Positions 6,552 through 9,326 of a stretch of 9,326 nt of DNA are shown here, piece after piece (positions within the stretch are counted from its first letter, which is position 1; every line of letters begins with the position of its first letter). The stretch is from Prevotellaceae bacterium. Its GTDB lineage: Bacteria > Bacteroidota > Bacteroidia > Bacteroidales > UBA932. The stretch covers positions 1 to 9,326 of the forward strand of contig JAITVR010000181.1 in the NCBI GenBank assembly GCA_031285695.1, in the 5' to 3' direction. The notes under the pieces are model-generated. The model was not told the origin of the DNA. It saw only the letters and a list, made by a program, of their open reading frames with translations, and did no database searches. The position numbers were made by a program, and so were the translations under genes.

Positions 6552-7022
6552 TTACACCGAAATGCTCAAAACTTCCAGCTTCATGGTGCCTGCCGGAACT
6601 TTTATTTCCACCACATCGCCCAGCTTGTGCCCAAGCAGCGCCTTGGCTATGGGCGTGGAAATGGATAATTTTCCGGCCTTAAAATCTGCCTCGCTTTCGG
6701 TTACCAGCGTATATTCCATGGTGGCTTTTGTGGCTACATTTTTCAGCTTTACGCGGTTGAGCAGCTGAACTTTTGAGGTGCTAATTTTCGAGTCGTCTAT
6801 AATTTTGGCGTTGGCCAGCATGCTTTGCAGGTTCGAAATTTTCATTTCGAGCAATCCCTGCGCCTCCTTTGCCGCATCGTACTCTGCGTTTTCCGACAGG
6901 TCGCCCTTGTCGCGGGCTTCGGCAATGGCGCGCGAGGCCGCCGGCCGCTCCACCGAGGTGAGCTGCTCGAGCTCGGCGCGTAGCTTTTGTAAACCTTCTT
7001 CGGTAAGGTAGGTGTATGCCAT
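6552..7022 (-). CDS. greA: Transcription elongation factor GreA
   Basis: This 156-aa factor enters the RNA polymerase secondary channel and stimulates cleavage of backtracked RNA. The N-terminal antiparallel coiled coil (about 1-75) carries the tip motif GDLSENAEYDAAKEAQ (40-55), with acidic residues D41 and E44 at the same positions as in E. coli GreA. The C-terminal FKBP-like domain has ISTPIAKALLGHKLGD (about 121-136) followed by VVEIKVPAG. Length matches the family (about 157-160 aa). A TATATTTG promoter lies about 100 nt upstream, and the leader contains a terminator-like hairpin. HIT and trxA follow and may share the transcript. Confidence 0.96.
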   Translation of the reverse strand: MAYTYLTEEGLQKLRAELEQLTSVERPAASRAIAEARDKGDLSENAEYDAAKEAQGLLEMKISNLQSMLANAKIIDDSKISTSKVQLLNRVKLKNVATKATMEYTLVTESEADFKAGKLSISTPIAKALLGHKLGDVVEIKVPAGTMKLEVLSISV

Positions 7023-7047
7023 GGCTGTAATTTTTTGTTGAAAGTGG

Positions 7048-7084
7048 GCAAAAAATAAAGAATTCCCCTCGTGAGGGAACTCTT
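7048..7084 (-). promoter_or_regulatory. Terminator-like hairpin in the greA leader (candidate attenuator)
   Basis: On the minus strand the RNA from 7084 to 7058 folds into an 11-bp stem (AAGAGUUCCCU with GGGGAAUUCUU, including two G-U pairs) and a 5-nt loop. It is followed at once by UAUUUUUUG. It lies between the greA promoter (7125-7156) and the start codon at 7022. Early termination would release a leader RNA of about 65-70 nt. No upstream gene on this strand needs a terminator here. Confidence 0.65.
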
Positions 7085-7124
7085 AATATTTCAATTTGCC
7101 GCTATTTTTTTGTAACTGTAAGTG

Positions 7125-7156
7125 CAAATATAGGGCAATTCTTTTCAAAAGTCAAA
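7125..7156 (-). promoter_or_regulatory. Bacteroidota-type promoter of greA
   Basis: TTTG (7156-7153) and TATATTTG (7132-7125) on the minus strand are separated by 20 nt, a full match to the -7 consensus. The predicted start is near 7120, which gives a leader of about 100 nt, unusually long for this window. Confidence 0.7.
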
Positions 7157-7255
7157 TATGGCCATTGTTTTAAGTGTTAATTTTATTGTAAATAATTAAT
7201 AATTAGCTTATTGTAAAATAGAGTATGGTTGTTTATGTGCGCTGGCTTCGTAGCT

Positions 7256-7346
7256 TGTCATTCTGAGCGAAGCGAAGAATCTCCGGCTCGCACTATGAAT
7301 GAAACTAAATCGCAACTTGAGATGCTTCACTTCGTTCAGCATGACA
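7256..7346. repeat. REP/MITE-like imperfect inverted repeat
   Basis: The left arm 7256-7283 begins TGTCATTCTGAGCGAAGCGA. The right arm 7319-7346 is its inverse at 24 of 28 positions. The spacer is 35 nt and has no coding potential. Sequences of the TGTCATTCTGAGCGAAGCGAAG type are familiar dispersed palindromic elements in Bacteroidota and some other phyla. It lies in the divergent greA-lolD gap, 76 bp upstream of the lolD -7 element. The rest of 7157-7421 is AT-rich and shows no gene. Confidence 0.85.
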
Positions 7347-7421
7347 ATGGGTAATATTATTAGCAAGCGTGAAAAATAATTTTACTATAAGAAATTTAGC
7401 CTTAATTTTCTGCCGAATTTG

Positions 7422-7429
7422 TATCTTTG
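7422..7429 (+). promoter_or_regulatory. -7 element of the lolD promoter
   Basis: TATCTTTG is a full match to TAnnTTTG. The start would be near 7434-7437, giving a leader of about 26 nt before the GTG at 7462. The -33 region around 7400 has only a weak TTA. Confidence 0.55.
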
Positions 7430-7461
7430 CCAAAGTAAATTACTAACTGAAAAATTTTGCC

Positions 7462-8148
7462 GTGGTTCAAGTCGAAAATATAAAAAAATCCTTTGGCGCG
7501 CTGCAGGTGCTCAAGGGCATTAGCCTAAGCGTGAGTAAGGGCGAGGTGATTTCTATTGTGGGCGCAAGCGGTGCGGGAAAAACTACGCTGCTCGAAATTA
7601 TGGGCACGCTCAGCCTGCCCGACAGCGGTGCGCTGCGCTTGGACGGCGTTGATGTTTTTTCGCTTTCGCGCCGCGAGCTGGCCAAGCTGCGCAACCAAAA
7701 GCTGGGTTTTGTGTTCCAATTTCACCACCTGCTGCCCGAATTTACGGCGCTGGAAAACGTGTGCATTCCTGCCTTTATTGCCGGTGCAAGCAGGCGCAAA
7801 ACCGAGGAGCGCGCAAAGGAGCTGCTCAGCTACTTAAACCTTGAACATCGCATGACGCACAAGCCCGCCGAAATGTCGGGCGGCGAGCAACAGCGCGTAG
7901 CCATTGCCCGCGCGCTGATTAATCGTCCGGCGGTAATTTTGGCCGATGAGCCTTCGGGCAACTTAGATTCGCGCAACAAACAGGAGCTGCACGCGCTGCT
8001 ATTTAAGCTGCGCGCCGAAATGGGGCAAACCATTGTGGTGGTTACGCACGACGAGGAGCTGGCCGACATGTGCGACCGCAAAATTGTGATGAGCGATGGG
8101 CAAATAGTTGAGAATGGAGAATGGAGAATGGAGAATTTACAACTGTAA
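7462..8148 (+). CDS. lolD: Lipoprotein-releasing ABC transporter ATP-binding protein LolD
   Basis: This 228-aa ABC ATPase would power extraction of outer-membrane lipoproteins with LolC/E-type permeases, which are not in this window. Visible motifs are Walker A GASGAGKT (34-41), Q-loop Q86 in [16 protein letters not shown] (85-100, the LolD hallmark), signature MSGGEQQR (138-145), Walker B VILADEP (158-164) and H-loop His196. The start is GTG at 7462: the frame has a stop at 7444-7446 and no ATG between, and [12 protein letters not shown] fits the family. The last 12 residues, [12 protein letters not shown], are translated from a GAGAATG tandem repeat and look like an acquired tail. MacB-like or FtsE-like ATPases are less likely alternatives. 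Confidence 0.88.
   Translation: MVQVENIKKSFGALQVLKGISLSVSKGEVISIVGASGAGKTTLLEIMGTLSLPDSGALRLDGVDVFSLSRRELAKLRNQKLGFVFQFHHLLPEFTALENVCIPAFIAGASRRKTEERAKELLSYLNLEHRMTHKPAEMSGGEQQRVAIARALINRPAVILADEPSGNLDSRNKQELHALLFKLRAEMGQTIVVVTHDEELADMCDRKIVMSDGQIVENGEWRMENLQL
8110..8136 (+). repeat. GAGAATG tandem repeat inside the lolD 3' end
   Basis: The 7-bp unit GAGAATG is present 3.9 times without error (8110-8136). Because 7 is not a multiple of 3 the translated residues differ per unit (ENGEWRMEN). Related units fill the kdgK-eda gap at 2343-2430. Confidence 0.9.
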
Positions 8149-8161
8149 ATTCTTGATTTTT
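8133..8161 (+). terminator. Possible weak terminator at the end of lolD
   Basis: GAATTTAC (8133-8140) pairs perfectly with GTAAATTC (8145-8152) around AACT, followed by TTGATTTTTATA. The right arm contains the stop codon. The stem is A-T-rich, so strength is doubtful. Confidence 0.4.
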
Positions 8162-8200
8162 ATAAAATTAAAAACAGAGCAAAGTTTTTTTCTAAAATAA

Positions 8201-8232
8201 TTTTGCAGAGAAACGAAAAAGTTCTACCTTTG
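8201..8232 (+). promoter_or_regulatory. Bacteroidota-type promoter of tRNA-Gly
   Basis: TTTTG (8201-8205) and TACCTTTG (8225-8232) are separated by 19 nt and match both consensus elements. Transcription would start near 8236-8240, about 50 nt before the mature tRNA. Confidence 0.75.
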
Positions 8233-8289
8233 CATTCGCTTTTGAAAAAAACACTGCAAGATTTGGTTTTTGATAAGGCAAAAATATAT

Positions 8290-8365
8290 GCGGAAATAGC
8301 TCAGTTGGTAGAGCACAACCTTGCCAAGGTTGGGGTCGCGAGTTCGAGTCTCGTTTTCCGCTCCA
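8290..8365 (+). tRNA. tRNA-Gly (anticodon GCC)
   Basis: A full cloverleaf can be drawn. Acceptor GCGGAAA (8290-8296) pairs with TTTCCGC (8355-8361). The D arm is GCTC/GAGC. The anticodon stem CAACC/GGTTG holds the loop TTGCCAA with GCC at 8323-8325. The T arm GCGAG/CTCGT holds TTCGAGT. The discriminator is T8362, and CCA is encoded at 8363-8365. Confidence 0.97.
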
Positions 8366-8377
8366 AAGAAAAAAACT

Positions 8378-8402
8378 ATCCCGATTGAGTTCGGGATTTT
8401 TT
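8378..8402 (+). terminator. Intrinsic terminator after tRNA-Gly
   Basis: ATCCCGA (8378-8384) pairs with TCGGGAT (8391-8397) over a 6-nt loop, followed by a T-tract to 8402. An A-rich tract precedes the stem. The T-tract runs into TTTCTTTG (8400-8407), a weak candidate -7 element for the tRNA-Leu gene. Confidence 0.85.
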
Positions 8403-8421
8403 CTTTGCACCGAAGTTGTTT

Positions 8422-8507
8422 GCCCGGGTGGTGGAATTGGTAGACACGCAGGACTTAAAATCCTGTGGGCAGAAATGTTCGTACGGGTTCAATTCCCGTC
8501 CCGGGTA
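8422..8507 (+). tRNA. tRNA-Leu (anticodon UAA)
   Basis: Acceptor GCCCGGG (8422-8428) pairs with CCCGGGT (8500-8506), with one G-U pair. The anticodon stem CAGGA/TCCTG encloses CTTAAAA with TAA at 8456-8458. A long variable arm (class II) and a T arm with TTCAATT follow. The discriminator is A8507. The next bases are CAG, so CCA is not encoded, unlike the neighbouring tRNA-Gly. Confidence 0.96.
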
Positions 8508-8519
8508 CAGGTTGTAAAT

Positions 8520-8561
8520 CGCCGATGGTCAAAATGTAATTTTGATTGTCGGCGTTTTTTT
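8520..8561 (+). terminator. Long intrinsic terminator after tRNA-Leu
   Basis: Bases 8520-8535 pair with 8539-8554 without interruption (16 bp, three G-U pairs) around a GTA loop, followed by seven T. The right arm and T-tract overlap the promoter of the next gene. Confidence 0.9.
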
Positions 8562-8575
8562 CTTTGCTACCTTTG
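8546..8575 (+). promoter_or_regulatory. Promoter of the helical-repeat protein gene, overlapping a terminator
   Basis: TTG (8546-8548) and TACCTTTG (8568-8575) are separated by 19 nt. The -33 lies in the right arm of the tRNA-Leu terminator. The predicted start is only a few bases before the ATG at 8584, so the mRNA may be nearly leaderless. Confidence 0.65.
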
Positions 8576-8583
8576 CCCTCGCT

Positions 8584-9156
8584 ATGACTTCCGTTAATCT
8601 CATATCGCGCTTGCGTAGCCGCTTGAATAAAGAAGAGGCGGTGCAGCTATCGCACCAATTGCTTGCCGAAAAATTTTCGTTGCGCGAGCTGATTGATGTT
8701 ACCTTTTTTGAACAGGTGCAAGTAGGCTTTCGCGCCTCGTGGATATTGGAGTGTGTGGTTTTGTCGCAGCCGCAGCTGCTGCAAAATGAGCTCGACTATT
8801 TTGTTCAAAAATTTCCGCAGGTAACGAATCGCAGCGTGCGCCGGCACTTTTCAAAGCTGCTCATGTGGCTGCTCGAAGCTGCAAAGCGTGATGAAAATTT
8901 TGCACAAAAATTTTGGCAGCATGATTTGGAGCCGGTGCTTACCGCCTGCTTCGACTGGCTGATTGACCCGCAGGAGCGCGTGGCGGTAAAGGTGCAGTGC
9001 ATGGATTGTATTGCCGCGCTTTCGCAAAAATACCCATGGGCAATAGATGAGCTGCTGCCCACCGTAGAGTACCTGCAGCACGATGCCACGCCGGCTATGC
9101 AGGTGCGGGCAAGGCGCTTGCTTTTTGCCTTGCGTAATTTGAATTTTGGAATCTGA
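8584..9156 (+). CDS. Helical-repeat (HEAT/ARM-like) protein, function unknown
   Basis: This 190-aa soluble protein is predicted to be almost all alpha-helical. It has recurring two-helix units such as FRASWILECVVLSQP, SVRRHFSKLLMWLLEAA and RVAVKVQCMDCIAALSQ, where a helix rich in R, A and L is followed by a second amphipathic helix. This resembles HEAT/ARM solenoids, which are usually protein-binding scaffolds. There are no catalytic motifs, signal peptide or membrane segment. I chose ATG 8584: an in-frame TTG at 8542 would add a hydrophobic MIVGVFFFATFALA, but that DNA is the terminator and promoter. The final residues NLNFGI and the stop lie at a repeat edge. Family identity is unresolved. 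Confidence 0.8.
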   Translation: MTSVNLISRLRSRLNKEEAVQLSHQLLAEKFSLRELIDVTFFEQVQVGFRASWILECVVLSQPQLLQNELDYFVQKFPQVTNRSVRRHFSKLLMWLLEAAKRDENFAQKFWQHDLEPVLTACFDWLIDPQERVAVKVQCMDCIAALSQKYPWAIDELLPTVEYLQHDATPAMQVRARRLLFALRNLNFGI

Positions 9157-9181
9157 AATCTGAAATCTGAAATCTGAAATC
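9150..9181. repeat. AATCTGA tandem repeat between convergent genes
   Basis: The 7-bp unit AATCTGA occurs 4.6 times without error. It contains the plus-strand stop TGA (9154-9156) of the helical-repeat gene and reaches two bases into the minus-strand stop TGA (9182-9180) of the recombinase gene. Confidence 0.95.
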
Positions 9182-9326
9182 ACTTTGCCCTTGGGTGGTA
9201 AAGTAAAATGGCTTCCTTGATGTATTCTCTGTCCAAGTGCGTGTAAATTTCGGTGGTGGTAATTCTTTCGTGCCCCAGCATTTCCTGCACGGCGCGCAGG
9301 TCGGCGCCACCTTCGATGAGGTGCGT
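9180..9326 (-). CDS. xerD: Tyrosine recombinase XerD, C-terminal fragment (5' end outside window)
   Basis: The minus-strand frame from the window edge encodes 48 residues ending in TGA at 9182-9180. It shows the C-terminal catalytic part of Xer recombinases: [18 protein letters not shown] with the catalytic His, then [10 protein letters not shown] with the tyrosine nucleophile (fragment residue 28). The ending YHPRAK resembles the HHPRA end of E. coli XerD, which favours XerD over XerC or an integrase. XerD resolves chromosome dimers at dif during division. The N-terminal domain and the first catalytic Arg and Lys are outside the window. The fragment looks intact to its natural end. Confidence 0.88.
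   Translation of the reverse strand, partial: THLIEGGADLRAVQEMLGHERITTTEIYTHLDREYIKEAILLYHPRAK

Noticed and set aside
8192..8410. Minus-strand frame of 72 codons across the tRNA-Gly region
   Set aside because: It lies over a complete tRNA gene, its promoter and its terminator.
8542..8583. TTG start giving the helical-repeat protein a signal-peptide-like lead MIVGVFFFATFALA
   Set aside because: This DNA is the tRNA-Leu terminator arm, its T-tract and a TACCTTTG promoter. The hydrophobic residues are a by-product of T-rich sequence.
9150..9181. CRISPR-like array
   Set aside because: The unit is 7 bp and directly tandem, with no spacers. It is a simple repeat.
9095..9310. Minus-strand frame with SDFRFQ repeats
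   Set aside because: The repeats are the AATCTGA tandem read in another frame, and the start is out of frame with the clear XerD C-terminus.

Overview
The window looks like a chromosomal segment of a Bacteroidota (Bacteroidetes) species. The reasons are promoters of the TTTG-(19-20 nt)-TAnnTTTG type in front of several genes, no clear Shine-Dalgarno sequences before start codons, and 7-10 bp low-complexity repeats at gene ends. I could not place it to genus.

Layout. Bases 1-65 (minus) are the first codons of radA. Bases 139-5461 (minus) form a hexuronate-catabolism cluster, read uxaC (glucuronate/galacturonate isomerase), a small four-helix membrane protein of unknown function, kdgK (2-keto-3-deoxygluconate kinase), eda (KDPG/KHG aldolase), exuT-like MFS transporter, then an intrinsic terminator. 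Together these import a hexuronate, isomerise it, and later phosphorylate and cleave KDG to pyruvate and glyceraldehyde 3-phosphate. The reductase and dehydratase steps in between (UxaB/UxuB, UxaA/UxuA) are not in the window. Bases 5601-7156 (minus) hold greA, a HIT-family hydrolase gene and trxA, with a promoter and a terminator-like hairpin in the greA leader.

Bases 7023-7461 are a divergent intergenic region with promoters for greA (minus) and lolD (plus) and a REP/MITE-like inverted repeat. On the plus strand follow lolD, tRNA-Gly(GCC), tRNA-Leu(UAA) and a helical-repeat protein of unknown function. The window ends with the C-terminus of a XerD-type tyrosine recombinase on the minus strand.

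The most interesting signals are non-coding. (1) The greA leader carries an intrinsic-terminator-like hairpin, the architecture that yields GraL RNAs in E. coli. (2) Most gene 3' ends are followed by, or run into, simple repeats that often form imperfect dyads, and some supply the last codons and stop codons. (3) Terminators are packed onto the next promoter so that the T-tract or stem supplies the -33 element. No CRISPR array, prophage, transposase or clear defence system was seen.
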